Below the pieces are notes generated by a model. The model made no database searches and was not told the DNA's origin. It was given only the letters and a program-made list of their open reading frames with translations. Below are positions 12,311 to 23,979 of a DNA stretch of 64,000 bases, in pieces. Positions within the stretch are counted from its first letter, which is position 1. Each line of letters begins with the position of its first letter. This stretch comes from Heterobilharzia americana (Eukaryota; Platyhelminthes; Trematoda; Strigeidida; Schistosomatidae), in contig OX104132.1 in assembly GCA_944470555.2 (NCBI GenBank), positions 7,821,755-7,885,754 of the forward strand, read 5' to 3'. The translations under genes were made by a program, and so were the position numbers.

Positions 12311-13318
12311 CAGAAATTAGGCCGGTTACCCGGGCTATAGTTCAAAGCAGTGTGAACCACAAGCCAGTTTTGTTGTATCTGCAACAATAGACCATGGAGT
12401 TAGGAACAGCTTTCTGCCTCGTTGCGTTATTTTAGTCACCATCTATCGCTGTCAGCATTCTGAGAATCCGTAATCTTTGTGTGCTATGTATATAGTTTTT
12501 GATTTTCCTCCTTCTTGAACTTCATTGAGATATTTCCGTGGTACACCTCATGTTGTGTTAAGGATTTTCATCACGGGAACCTGATGTTTTGCCAACGTTT
12601 CAAGGCGTTACGCTTCATTTTCGCACCCAGTTAACTATTTCAGTTCGTCACTGCTGTGCAGGCACCGGAATTTTAACGGTATAGTTGTATGATAATTCCT
12701 GTAAGCCAGCATGTGCTTGTGTTAACGAGAATAAATCAACGTATGAGTGTGATAAAAAAACAAGTAAATTCGTGAGACGTACGAAACCTCCACAGATGTC
12801 CGAACAAGGGGACTTTACATGGATTCTTAGGAATAGTAGCTTGTCACAACTGCATATCCATAGGAGTATTTTTCCACCGGTCTGTCAAGGCTCCGCGGCC
12901 CTCTGAATTTTCCAAGAAGGTTCCAGGTCTTTCTTTCATGCTAGGTCCCAGACTTCAGTTTAACGTGCACTTTGCTTGCTGCACATACCGATTGATCGGA
13001 GCAGACTGTAAATGTAAGGGCTAGGGAGTTCTGTGTCTCGTCGGAAAACTCATTCCTTTCCTTTTGCTGAGTTTTCAGTAGTCCGGTCTCGGTCTATCGA
13101 TATGTGCTTCGTAACCAAAGTGATGGTTAGGTCAGAGTTAAGACTGTTAAAAAAACATTGTCAACAGGATAATCGGTAGATCCCTAGAGCCAGGTTAGAC
13201 CCACATCCTGAAGCTTTGCCGCAGTGATTCCCGGGGCTGTGGACTCAGCGAAAGAAGCATGTGTTATTCATTCCCATGCGCACTGTCTTCTATTCACAAG
13301 TAACAACACTGGGTAGGC
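12311..13318. other. No gene recognised
   Basis: One 73-codon frame (12685-12906) has no visible domain. No repeat, SINE or splice pattern was seen. Confidence 0.4.
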
Positions 13319-13960
13319 TTGCAGCCACCTCGCCTGAGGATCTGTGTAGTTGGTCAGACAGTGGAGACGTCTTGCGAAGAGCCTTCAACGTGGACAGAGC
13401 TAACTGCATCGGTACAAATGCACAGTTTGCCGTATAAACCTGATGAACGAAGGGAACTAATTCAGGACATCTGTGTTATTGTCATAGTTGTTGCTGAGAT
13501 GTGGGTGTCCCGCAAAATGTCAAACGACGAGCTGGCTGTTGCCAGTTCCATGCTGTTTCGCAACGGCAGGGGCCGGCGAGGGGATAGGATAGAACATTGA
13601 GCTAGCTCATCTCTTGCAGCTCACCAAATCCACATACAAGAATCCGGCTACCACGAGGAGTCCGAATGGTTTTCCATAAAACTGCTGACACTACGAGACA
13701 CTTGAGGGGAACCAATCATGGGCAGCCGTAGTCTGGAGAAACGTATAGTGATCAGGTGCTGGATGTATTTGGTCGTTTTATCATATAATGCTAATTAAAG
13801 GAGACTTTAATTTATTACGGGCCTACCTTCCAGCTCATAGTCTTATCGCGAGAGAAGCTTGATTCTTTAACTGACTGAGGAACTGCGAAGTGCAGAAAAT
13901 TTGAATTCAATGAAGCGGTTGAGGGAAATCTTAGCCACATTCCATCCAAACTGTTCCTGT
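13319..13960 (+). pseudogene. CR1 endonuclease relic
   Basis: The frame ending at 13600 carries a block homologous to the LINE endonuclease core: AEMW where ITETW is usual, then SNDELAVASSMLFRNGR and a Gly-Arg turn. About 200 bases on, a shifted frame gives LIKGDFN near 13795-13815, the catalytic GDFN motif. Order and spacing fit a CR1 endonuclease with a frameshift between the two blocks. Confidence 0.6.
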
Positions 13961-15199
13961 ACAAATAAAGGTTTCTGCTTGATGAGCCAGCACCGTACCC
14001 TCTATTGAGTATGAGTGTTGCGTCTGTCTGATTTTGTTATTTTAATGTATTCAAAGCAGTGACCACTCATTTTGTTTGACTTCATCCAGTTTGCTTGCAC
14101 AACCATATTTAACCTCTTGTTTCGACCAGTGTTACGCTTGTAGTTCGTTTTGGGTAGAAACTGCAGTAGCCGTGAAAATTGAAGAACAGTTTTCGCAGAC
14201 TTCACTTACTGCTTGAAGATACATCCGTTTTTAGCAACCAATTGTTTTCGATTTGGTCGGTTTCGCCTTGGGTTTGGGAACTCTGGAAATTCGTGTCTTC
14301 GTTACGTGCTACTCGGCGTATCTGACTTAACAATGAGTGATCACGTCTCTATCTAATTTCAGTTTTTCTGCGAAATCATACTAATTGTTCATTGTTTCGT
14401 TATTAACTTGGGCGATTGAACGTACCAGGTTTCTGGATGGAGCTGAAAGGGACAGGTTGGGAAGGTGACCACACACTGCGGTATGTGAGCATCCATTGAA
14501 GATTCAGATTTGACAAAATTATGTGCGCTACTAACCGTTTTGCTCCACCCTTAGATTCAGAGTGCTCCAAGTCAATTAACGTAATAGGCAACTCCGCGGG
14601 GGACAATCTAGGCTGGAAAGACTTCACTGCTGCGAACACACAAGGAATATCAACTAAGATACCAACCATTTAAGCGAATAGGAAACATGTACACAAGGGC
14701 GTTGGGAGCCGGTTAGAATCTTGTGTGGTCGCCCACCGGTTACCGAAGTGGCAACAAATATCCCGTTAAGTAGGTCTCTTGGTTCTTGCCTGGAGCGTTA
14801 AGGTGTTTCGTCGCAAACTGCCGCTTCCCGCAGACGATGTCTCTCTGGGTCGGGATAAAATCCATGAAGAAGTTTGGCAGAAATAAACGTCAGTCTCCCT
14901 TAAGCCTAAGAGTAGCTTTGGGGTTAGTCAGTCACGAAAGAGCACCCACGTCCTCAAAGGAGGTCAGAGAATTGACATGAAGAAATGCATGCAGGTGATG
15001 ATCTCGTCCATAGCACTCAAAGTACTATAGTTGTTGATTCGTGATGGGCCGAGAGATAACCTCATGACAGTCAACTTCTTCGCGCCCCATTAACATGGAT
15101 TTTGAAAGGAGTATTTTTAGATTATATAAAGTGTGGCTGCCACTACAGCAAAAATCATGAGTTTTATTTGAATGTTTATAACTTCATTACACATCTTTA
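13961..15199. other. No gene recognised
   Basis: Short frames at 14403-14669 (minus) and 14786-14980 (plus) are unassigned. The stretch probably includes worn LINE sequence, but no motif supports it. Confidence 0.4.
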
Positions 15200-15915
15200 C
15201 ATAGGTCTTCCACACAAAGGCGAATACCCGGTCCAAAATCCTGTATTCCCTCTATTCCAGTGATATCTCTGGCTTCAGTTTAGTTTCCACTACTTTCGTA
15301 TGCACCTCCATCTTCTTCCCTATAAGCTTACCTGTAAACAGTAGGTTCTGAATACCTCTTTAAGTAACTTTTGTGGTTAGCACAAAGAACCCACCTACGT
15401 GTATCATGGTTGATATACCTCTGCGTAGCATTTCTATGCTCCTGTTTCAGATTTCGCCTGCCACTCGCTTTTGTTATTCAGTTTTTTGGTTTACCCAACC
15501 AGTCCTTCGTCCATATGGAATCCAAGAGATCGCATCTGCCAGCGCGCACCATGCCGCCAAACCTATAACGACAGCACACAATCCAAGGTCACGGTTGTAC
15601 TACCCTCTCTACCTTCAAGGATATTGGGGGATCCAAACGATAGCCGAACGATTCCTATTTTCGAACTCAGCTTGCTTCAGTACGATGGACGATTACGTCG
15701 GTGTTTATCTGTTTAATTCATTGCCGTCTGAGAAGCATTTATGTCCTTTCTGTAGACGCATCTTCTGTGTACCGGGAAAAACAGTGTCTGTTGTATAGCT
15801 AGACACTGTGCATAGCAGTCATTTCTCATTACCAAAATGTTCGGACCTGTAAACTGGTTTGTTTCCATGTAACTTATGTTGTATGAAATATATTATTATT
15901 ACTGCTACTGCTACG
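15200..15915 (+). mobile_element. CR1 C-terminal fragment with 3' tail
   Basis: The frame 15373-15798 contains FLFSNSACFS followed by LFNSLPSEKHL, which matches the terminal W/FNSLP block of CR1 proteins. After the stop there is a short 3' untranslated region ending in tgtatgaaatatattattattactgctactg (15875-15910), an ATT-type LINE tail. This is a 5'-truncated insertion. Confidence 0.55.
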
Positions 15916-15939
15916 CCGCTTGCCACAATCAACACATGA

Positions 15940-17175
15940 AAGATAATTGCCGAATATTGAGTTAGAACTCATTTATCTAGACACTTCTGTGATGTTGACA
16001 ATAAAAACGTTTTATCCTTGGGCTATGAATTTGACGTGAGAGAAGCAGGTTTACAGGCGACTATGGTGCTCGATAGTGTTAATCATGATTCCCTTATTGA
16101 CAAATTGAACTAGGCATGGACTGAGCCACCTGTCATCATCCGGTTGTCTTCGTATCTTCATGGCATTTCATTCAAAGTTCGAGTGAGCCTCTCTGCCTGA
16201 AAGGACAGAATGCCCTGGTTGAGTTCCTCAGGGGTCGGTAGCGGGGCCCCTTCTTTTTCAATAAACGTGAATGTCTGACCCCAACCGGCTTCATCTGAAA
16301 GTATCTGTTTTGCCGATGACGTGAGACTGTATAGCGAAATCAGAAGTCAGAAAGATATTGTCTTCCTATAGGAATGCTTAACTCAGTTTTAAAAATGGAC
16401 GCGCATTTAACCCTGAGAAATCCAAGGTTGGACATGTAAAACTCGACGAGTGTCATGCGCATAGTTCCAGCGCGATGGAACTAGAAGAGTCGCAGGTGGA
16501 GAAGGATTTGGGGGTGAAAGACCCCAAGGCTTAAATTTTCATTCTTACTGTGATAGAAAGGCATGCCGTGGATACTAAGCATAAATAACGCGTAGGCGAA
16601 TTTTTGAGCAGTTTGGTCGATGTTTTCACCGAAGTTTCAGCGGCTTTACACCGCCTCAACTGGAGTTTGGTGATTCCATCCTCTGCAGGAGGACAACTTG
16701 AGCCTAGAAAGCACCCAAATCTGTTGGAGGACTTAGGTCTAAAACGTATGAGGAACGACTAGCCTCGCTTGAACTACATCCTTTGTGATATAGGTGACTA
16801 AGAGGAAAGTCATTACACGCTGACAGCACCTTGAGTATCCTTCAGCGCCCACTCGTCACCTATCGAATGTTGGTGGCGACACCAACCTTATGGGATACAA
16901 AGACAAAATCCAGAACACGGCAAGTTAAAAGCCAGGGATAACTTTAGCTCCCTAGCAGTCATCAAATCGTGTAGCTCTTTGTAGCAGAAGTGGTGTGGGT
17001 TACTTCGTATCTCGTGGACGCCGACTTGACACATATTAAGAATGCGGATGACAGCAGAACGTACTCCGGCAAAACAGGCGTGGAACCCAGAGAATCACTG
17101 TTCACTAATTCTACAACACGAAGTTTGAAGAGCGCACTCAAAACGAACTCCATTTTCATTTTTTTAAACCGCTAG
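15940..17175 (+). pseudogene. CR1 reverse transcriptase, palm to C-terminus, broken
   Basis: Translated with frame changes, the stretch gives DSVNHDSLIDKLN near 16070-16110 and then a motif-B-like block near 16230-16265. An intact FADDV (motif C) lies near 16310-16325, followed by KDIVFL and a LNFHSYC block near 16535. From 16640 to 16830 come the SLE and YEERLASLEL blocks of the CR1 C-terminal domain. Motif C survives but many stops intervene. The 3' boundary is estimated. Confidence 0.65.
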
Positions 17176-17664
17176 TGGTTTCTGCCTCTTCAGATTAGCA
17201 ACTCCTGGAACCAGCAACCTACTGACTCTAGATGTGGAAGCCAATCAAGCGAAGGTTTCTACCATCCTGTCAAAAACCATTTGAACCATCTAAACTGTTA
17301 TCGCATTGGACAGCGGTAACGCGTGCTCCTTGAGTAGTGATATGTTTTCGCTCGTCTAGACAAAATCCACATCTGAGGCTATCCAATGGGAGCTTCCAAC
17401 TCCTCATCCAGCGTTTTGGCAACAATTCTGCCATGGAACCTATCACTGCTTACTTCATCACCACTATTACGCTCCAAACGGGCAATTGTGTGGTAGGTCT
17501 AGCTGTCTCTGCTAGCTGTTACAGCTCAGATTGCTGCATCTGCAAAACACATCTCACTAACTTCTACGTCCAGGGCTTGATAGTTTTTGGACTTCCACCA
17601 AGTCCCAGGAACGGATAATCGAAGGTAAGGTGGGAAGTCTTCTGTCTATTGCTTTGCATTTTCA
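17176..17664. other. No gene recognised
   Basis: One unassigned 93-codon frame (17337-17618) lies here. The stretch is probably flank between two LINE fragments. Confidence 0.4.
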
Positions 17665-18714
17665 TTGCCTTACTCCTTCTATGGAGCTTGTTATTACCTT
17701 CATCTGTTTATTAATATGCGTGGCAGAAGTGTGCTGACCCCAAAAAAGGCAAGCACCAGAAATGCTTCGAGTACAGTCTCGCCGTGGTCATTGACCACCT
17801 CATTTTCAGTAGTTAGTAGGGCTGGAGCTACGATATGTCAAAACGTGGCGAAGAAAGCTACTGGAGATACGGACGCATCACCTAGGCCCACCTTAACCGA
17901 ACGGTCACAGTCATGGCCTGCACCACTCAAAGTCATCTGTACAGCCAATCCTCCTGGCACTGTGAGCCTCACTATACCTAGTCAAGTAAACCCAGAGCCC
18001 CATGCTACATCTGGCACCCACCCCGACCCTCTAGTGAGAACCACTAGGCAGAAGCATCAAAAGGTAGGGCGGAAGTATTTGGAAAAACCACATGGATATG
18101 GCGACAACTGCCACACATGTGCTCTCGCCGTCACCAAACGTGATGCAGCCTTTGAGTGCAATAGCTGCAACTAATGGGTGCGCTTCCGGAGTGACAGAGA
18201 AGTGCCACATCAGTACTATAGCTTTATGATGCGCCACCTGTGCGCCTGCTTTTGGTACATCTGCCCACAGTGCCGTCTGAGACCGCACCTAGCTTCAGGC
18301 TTACTTAGAGTAACCGATAAATCTCCAGTAACCAAAAAGCAGGTATCCGTCCAAACCACTATCACAGAGGATATTCACTCTCCAGATGATTTTGGCAATG
18401 GCCTACTGAAGGCCGAAAACCTGAGAGGTTCTAAGCCGAACAAAAGACTGCCTACACCAACGGCAGCTGCACCTACCTCAGGCCTTGGGATCACACCAGA
18501 AACGGCAACCAGCGGACAGCATAAAGAATGGGTTAGGGTGGGGAAGAAAGCTCGAAGCATCCGTGGAAACCCACCTATAGAATCAGGTAACAGTGGCACC
18601 ATTGATAGATCTAGCTCTGTCATTCTGTTTAACTTTCCTGCCTGTGATGATAGCCTACTGCGGCATAAGGACAAGTTTGAAAGGCAGCAGTGGGACTCCC
18701 TTGTGCCATGCTAG
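17665..18714 (+). pseudogene. CR1 copy B ORF1 with PHD-like zinc finger
   Basis: The first part (17665-18174) is a Ser/Thr/Pro-rich frame ending in CHTCALAVTKR and FECNSCN, the first four cysteines of a PHD-type finger. A TAA at 18172-18174 interrupts it. Reading on in the same frame gives WVRFRSD, a His and then CACFWYICPQC, completing a Cys4-His-Cys3-like arrangement. The second part (18178-18714) is again low in structure. CR1-clade ORF1 proteins often carry such a finger and bind the element RNA. The interrupting stop is the main visible defect. Confidence 0.65.
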
Positions 18715-19424
18715 GTCTGGGTGCTCTCGAGGCAAGGCTGTGTCGACTGTGCAAAGGCACCCACTCACCCGCAGGGAAGCCTCCGCCGGTGAGAGTGACT
18801 CTAGGCTCAACTGGAGACGCTGAAAAGTTCCTCTTACTGCCACATACCCTGGTCATCAAAAGATGGTCCAACACTACAGCTAGACCTGACCGATCGTGGG
18901 TGTCAAGAAAGACGTCTCGAGAAGCAGCTGGTCCACTAAAACCCACAACCATGGTAGTGCACGGAATACCCGAAATGGTGACGATACCCCAGGTGATAAG
19001 CAAACACATGACGCCAAACAATGTGAGTGGTTCTAGGCTCGGATGGAGCTGAGCGGGGTTGCAGCTGCGACAATTAGCAGACTGCCACACCCCTCGCGCC
19101 TGACAACCATAACCTCACCTAGACTAATGGCTATCAACTTGGAGTTCCCATAAGTACTCACTAGAGTGCATGAGACATGGCACAAAGTCAAGAGCACATA
19201 AGCGGTAACGTTTGCTGCTGTGAAAGCAGACCGAGAACACTGCGACAACAGTAGACAGGAGTTACTCCTTGTGCTGAGGCTACCGTGATCCTAAACCAAG
19301 ACATTGAGAGTCGGACAGGTGGTCTCCACCCGACACTGAGTTCACCAATCGATCCGGGAAAAATCTTAACCGGGTCAGTTCGAGTGGAACTGGCTAGTCA
19401 GTAGAAACCCACACATCCAAACCT

Positions 19425-20500
19425 GTGCCACTAGTTAACCTAGAGACAGTTCATGTTGCGAGAAACACCTCCAAGCATCTTCACAACAACGTGAGAGGAC
19501 TCCGAAATAAAATGTCCGAGCCTCAATCCCTCTGCCTCGACCTTGTCCCGCGAATCATGATCCTGAAAGAAACATGGTTATCACCAGACATAAGTGACAC
19601 CGGAGTTAACACAGACGACGTGATTCTGTTCAGGAGAGACAGAGAACATAGAGACGGAGGGGGGTTCCAATATACGTGAACAGTTGATTCAAAGTGAACA
19701 AACCACTGACACTGTACTGACACAGCTCCCAAACTCTGTCTGGTGCCACTTCATGGTCAAGCACATTAGGTACCTAGTTGGAGGAATCTGTAGGTCCGCA
19801 ATCGCAGCTTGGAACACGACCAAAAACTACTCCAAGTAATATCTACGACGTCGACTATAGGGTGTGACCAGATCCTAATAGATGGCAATTTATGATTTGT
19901 CCTGGTGCAAACTTGACAGACACAAAGACCAATCACTAATTATTCGGATTTGCTATATGCCCACAAGTACGAGGCCAAGGAAGAACACGATAGCGTAGTC
20001 GGATGGAATAGTATACTCGGATGGTTGTGCCAAGATACCGATGCGTTCTAACTAACTGGCTAGAGTCGATTACGAGCAGCGCAGGGTAACGCGACAGCGT
20101 GCCAAATGACGAAGATGCTTGACCGGGTGCCTTCAGCTTAGCGAGTCCAGTTAAACTATCAAGGTCAGCATCAATGTCGAAAGTCATCAAACCCTAGGCT
20201 ATTGATTTTAGGGAAGTGTGTGACGCTACAGCGACTTCAATGCTCCAACCCTCAGCCAAGAGCAAGGTGCCACGGCTCCAGGCCGGACTTTTGGCTGCAA
20301 CCTGCTGAATGCCATCCAAATGGCTGGACTGCAGGAAAAATCAGCAACAACACCCACCAGGGATCAGGTGGTGAACCATCTAAACTGGACTAACTACTGA
20401 CTAGTGATTACCTTCTGGCTGAAAACGTTCGGGTACAAATTCCTCTAGGAAGCAGAGATCACGCTATGGCAGTGATCGGCCCGATAATCAGTGAACAATT
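19425..20500 (+). pseudogene. CR1 copy B endonuclease, broken
   Basis: NNVRGLRNKMSE (catalytic Asn region), ILKETWLSPDIS (metal-binding Glu) and RRDREHRDGGG open the domain near 19485-19665, which then stops. Its end reappears near 20400-20490 as VQIPLGSRDHAM, the final (S/R)DH motif. The middle, including GDFN, is not readable in any frame. Confidence 0.65.
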
Positions 20501-20790
20501 ATCGCTGAGGGACCTCGCTCTTGCCTCTCTTGCAACAGGGCAAACTACGAAGGTATGGATAATAGCCTATCAAGAACTCCTTGGCCAGTGGATCGGTGTT
20601 CCTCATCGGTCGACCAACACGGGGAACTGGTAAAAGACGTCATTAAGGCAGCTATCTCGTATAACGTCCCCTTGGCGGTAACAACACCCAAAAAAGCAAA
20701 CCTCATGGCTAAAACGAGGCATTGAACGTCCTCTAAAAGCCAAGAGAAGGGCAGGGCACACATGGAGACTCTCCAGAGAATAGGACGACT

Positions 20791-20973
20791 ATGACGCATA
20801 CATGGCTCTACGGAACCGAAGCCCACCAGAGGTCAAAAACCCGCGCGCGTTCACACTTCTTCTCCCTCCGAGTTCATGGGCACTGGAACGCACTACCAGC
20901 AGAGATGGTCTCCGCCTTAACTATTGAAAGCCTCAAGAAGAGGATAGATGGTCACGCAGGGACCCACAAATAG
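20791..20973 (+). pseudogene. CR1 copy B C-terminal domain
   Basis: FFSLRVHGHWNALPAEMV followed by IESLKKRIDGH is the characteristic end of CR1/jockey proteins (FFS.R....WN.LP..V, then a Lys-rich helix), and the frame stops directly after it. It sits only 290 bases after the endonuclease end, which shows the internal deletion. Confidence 0.7.
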
Positions 20974-21553
20974 CTGGAACACGAACTAAACAGAAGAAAT
21001 CAACCGATGTCAAGCCACCCCAACTATTTTAACTCTACAACCAGTTTTCTTTCTGTTGTAACAATTTAAGTCCTTTTCATCCCTCCCGCTTGCCATGAGT
21101 TAGCCTCACTTACCTAAGTTCTTTATATCTTTGCACCCCTCCTCTCCTTACTTAGATGTAAGTAAATTACCCTATTACTTCACTTTTCTTTTCCCCTTTC
21201 ACTCACACAAACCCACCCTTCTAAGTTTTCTCTTCACTATCCCCAACCCTCTCTAGTGGCCAGTCCGAACGATTGGCTGGCAACTCAACATCTGAAAAAG
21301 CCAACTGCACCACAGTCCAAAGCAAATAAACCAAGACTCAACTTCCTGTTCTGTAAATCAAAGCTATAGCAGATGAGTGGCTGAATCTACTGCATCATAA
21401 TCTGCCAAAGACCTGGAACCGTTCCGCAAGACCAAGAAGCGAGTGCGAAGAAATCAACTGGTTAACACAAGCTCGTTAAAAAGATATTGGATATTGGACA
21501 ACGTTTTCGAAGGTTATTACGTTTATAGTGGTACTTGAAATCTTCGCGTCACG

Positions 21554-21715
21554 ATGATTACTGATGTGCAACTGACTATTTTTGCAAATATAGCGGGCTC
21601 TGTCCTTTTTCTTTTGGTAGTACTATATCATTATGTTATAGTCAACCAAAAAGTGCCAAAGGTAACTAAGCGTAAGGTCAAGGGGGCTGAGATCAATGAT
21701 CATATGACGTCCTAA
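21554..21715 (+). CDS. OST4: OST4, oligosaccharyltransferase 4 kDa subunit
   Basis: A 53-codon frame begins [19 protein letters not shown] and continues [12 protein letters not shown]. This is the highly conserved pattern of OST4, a single-pass membrane microprotein of the endoplasmic-reticulum oligosaccharyltransferase complex, which adds N-glycans to nascent proteins. OST4 stabilises association of the catalytic STT3 subunit. Residues 1-4 face the lumen, about 9-29 form the membrane helix, and a basic tail (KVTKRKVK) follows. Animal OST4 is usually about 37 residues, so this one has some 16 extra. A donor-like AAG|GTAACTAAG lies just after residue 36, so the protein may instead end soon after splicing. 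Two ATTGG (inverted CCAAT) boxes lie 50-70 bases upstream. It is the one clearly intact host gene here and sits between two LINEs. Confidence 0.88.
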   Translation: MITDVQLTIFANIAGSVLFLLVVLYHYVIVNQKVPKVTKRKVKGAEINDHMTS

Positions 21716-22376
21716 TATATATTTTTGATTTCCTTTGTTTTCATATCTCGTGAAATATACTCTCAACTTTTATACTCATTTCGTTGTATTTCTTGTTTGT
21801 TAAGCCAACCCATTTTTTAAGTCTTTAACTAGTCGTACCTAGTCAGAGCATCTTCGTTGAAATTTACGTGGCATGCACCATGGAACTTTCGAGCGAAATC
21901 TTCAAAGAATCATTGCGGTAGACCTACAACTGCGCGGTGTCTCCGCCTAAAACCCGAGGGTACCCTTAGAAACCGTCGAAAGCATATGCTAGAGATAATA
22001 CCCACAGTTTCCAAGCTGCGTGAAAACGTGATGCTGACTGCGATGTAGGCGAATGTAGAGGTTGTGGCGAAGACTATAAAAAGGAGTATAATTCTGTGTA
22101 CTCCGCAGTACTTTTTCACAAAGCACACAACTATGGGCAAGAATGCAGAATCTAGGGAAAGTGGGAACTAATTATCGTAATTTTCCAAAATCCCTTATAA
22201 AACTTATGTTAACTTTCCTTGGGAATTTCAACATTTCGTATATTTTGGGGTAAGCTGAAACATTATACTTGACCGGTAGTATATCAGATGTTATTCTTTT
22301 TCGTCTGGAAGCTCGTATCACCTCTTGCATGAAGTTTTGAGATAAGGAAAACCTGAGAATAGGTTGAGTATTTGCA
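21716..22376. other. No further gene recognised
   Basis: This is the downstream flank of OST4. A 63-codon plus-strand frame (21857-22048) and an overlapping hydrophobic minus-strand frame have no recognisable family. No clear polyadenylation signal (AATAAA) follows OST4 closely. Confidence 0.4.
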
Positions 22377-22388
22377 GTCAAGAAAAGA
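22377..22388 (+). repeat. Target-site duplication of SR2-like element
   Basis: gtcaagaaaaga, repeated exactly at 25705-25716. It marks the 3' end of the minus-strand element. Confidence 0.85.
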
Positions 22389-22433
22389 TTATTATATTAT
22401 TAGTCCCTTGGGTTCCTCATGGAACATAGGGCT

Positions 22434-22667
22434 TCAGTAGCACGTCTCTAATGCGCTCTGTTCTCTGAAATCTTTTCCAGCTGGCTCCACGACAGCCCAC
22501 AAGCTCTCATTTCCTCCTCGCACGATCTCCTCCATGTCACCCTCGCCTGAGACGCCCAACTCGTCGCTTCCCATGGGGGTTCCACTCGAGGGACTGGCCT
22601 GACGCGTGATATCCCCAGTCGGCCTTCTCAGTGTATGCTGATTCGATCCATCTCCAATTTCTTCCAC
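22434..22667 (-). pseudogene. SR2-like C-terminal end
   Basis: HTLRRPTGDITRQ and the following acidic/basic blocks match the conserved C-terminus of this RTE family. A diverged copy of the same block is at 39895-40080. It ends just before the element's 3' untranslated tail. Confidence 0.65.
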
Positions 22668-22768
22668 TGCATATTTGTTGGGTGATAGGTTCTTGGTTGG
22701 TTCGTTCCGAGCCAGAGTTCCTTGTTGCTTATTCTTTCTGGCCTTAAGATCTGATCTTCAGTAACGAG

Positions 22769-23979
22769 TCAGCGTAGGCAGTTGTTGATGAATGTCTGTA
22801 GTTTATTGGAAATCCCGTTCGTGACGCGCCAAGTCTCTGAACCATACAGAAGCACTGACTTGACGTTGGTGTTGAAAATCCGCATCTTGTTCCATATGCT
22901 GAGTGCAGAAGATCTCCACACTGGTTTCAGGCTAATGAACGCCTGTCTTGCTTTTCCGATTCTGGCTTTGACATCCTCGTCTGTGCCTGTCCCGCCTGTA
23001 GTTGAAACAGTGCTTCCTAGATAGGTGAAGGAGGTTACTTCCTTTAAGTTTCTCCCGTTCATGATGATGGTGATTGGTGTTTGTTGTTGTTGTTGTTGGA
23101 GTTGTTGGTGCGGTATCTTCATCACTTCTGTCTTCTCTATATTCACCTGAAGTCCCGTCTTCACTGCCCTGCCTCTTCTGTCAACTTGTTAGTTTTCACC
23201 TGTAGATCTTCAAGTTTGTGTGTCATCAGACACAAGTCATCGGCGAAATCCAGATCTTCTAGGTTCTTTTCTACAGCTCAGCCAGTGTGTCCCCTCTTCT
23301 CGCTCCCCACTGTTTGCTGCATGATCCAGTCAACTCGACCACAATCAGGAATATCATGGGGGATAGTAGGCAACCTTGTTTCACTCCCGTCTCCACTTCA
23401 AAAGCATCACTGAGCTTCCCGTTGTGAATTGCTTGGCATGTGGCGTCTTCATATAGTTGTTGAATGAGGCTGATAAAGGTTTGCGGTATTCCGTAGTATT
23501 GAAGCAGCTGCCTGACAAGATACTTGTCGGTCGATGCTGTCAAAGGCCTTCTCAAAGTCGATAAAGTTGAGGTAGAGAGTTGACTGTCATTCTATACTCT
23601 GTTCTATGATGATGCGAAGCGTTGCAATTTGGTCGGCCCATGATTTGTACTTCCTGAAGCCTGCCTGTTCCGGTGGTAGTTTTGAATCCAGCGCATCCTT
23701 CAGCCTCTCCAGGATGATGCGGCTTAATATTTTGCTTGCTCTGCTCTGGGTGGACAGGAGAGTGATTCCGCGCCAGTTCTTGCAAACACTGAGGTCTCCC
23801 TTCTTCGGGAGTTTGACAAGGTAGCCCTTCTTCCAATCGCCAGGTACTTTTTCTTCCTTCCACACCTTCTGCAATAGTGGTGTGAGCATGTCCGCTGTTA
23901 TTTCTGAGTCTGTTTTCAGTGCTTCTGGCGGGATCCCATCTGGTCCTGCTGCTTTCCCGCATTTCAGAAGTTTTGGCAT
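22769..23979 (-). pseudogene. SR2-like reverse transcriptase, broken
   Basis: Reading the minus strand: KCGKAAGPDGIPPEAL, YLVKLPKKGDL, WRGITLLS and PPEQAGFR lie in 23979-23587. After a frame change, GVKQGCLLSPMIF (motif B) lies in 23555-23271. An intact DFADDLCLM (motif C) is found near 23220-23250, and SFTYLGSTVS with the thumb region in 23164-22769. Motif A lies around the break near 23560-23580. A Gln run (coding CAA repeats, 23079-23098) sits just before the TYLGS block. Confidence 0.8.

Larger units (their letters stand above)
17665..21350 (+). mobile_element. CR1 LINE copy B, reverse transcriptase deleted
   Basis: A PHD-type ORF1 (17665-18714), the start and end of an endonuclease (19425-20500) and a C-terminal domain (20791-20973) follow in the right order on one strand. 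Only about 290 bases separate the endonuclease end from the C-terminus, where a reverse transcriptase of well over 1 kb is expected. The copy is therefore internally deleted and non-autonomous. A C/T-rich 3' untranslated region runs to roughly 21350. Confidence 0.75.
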
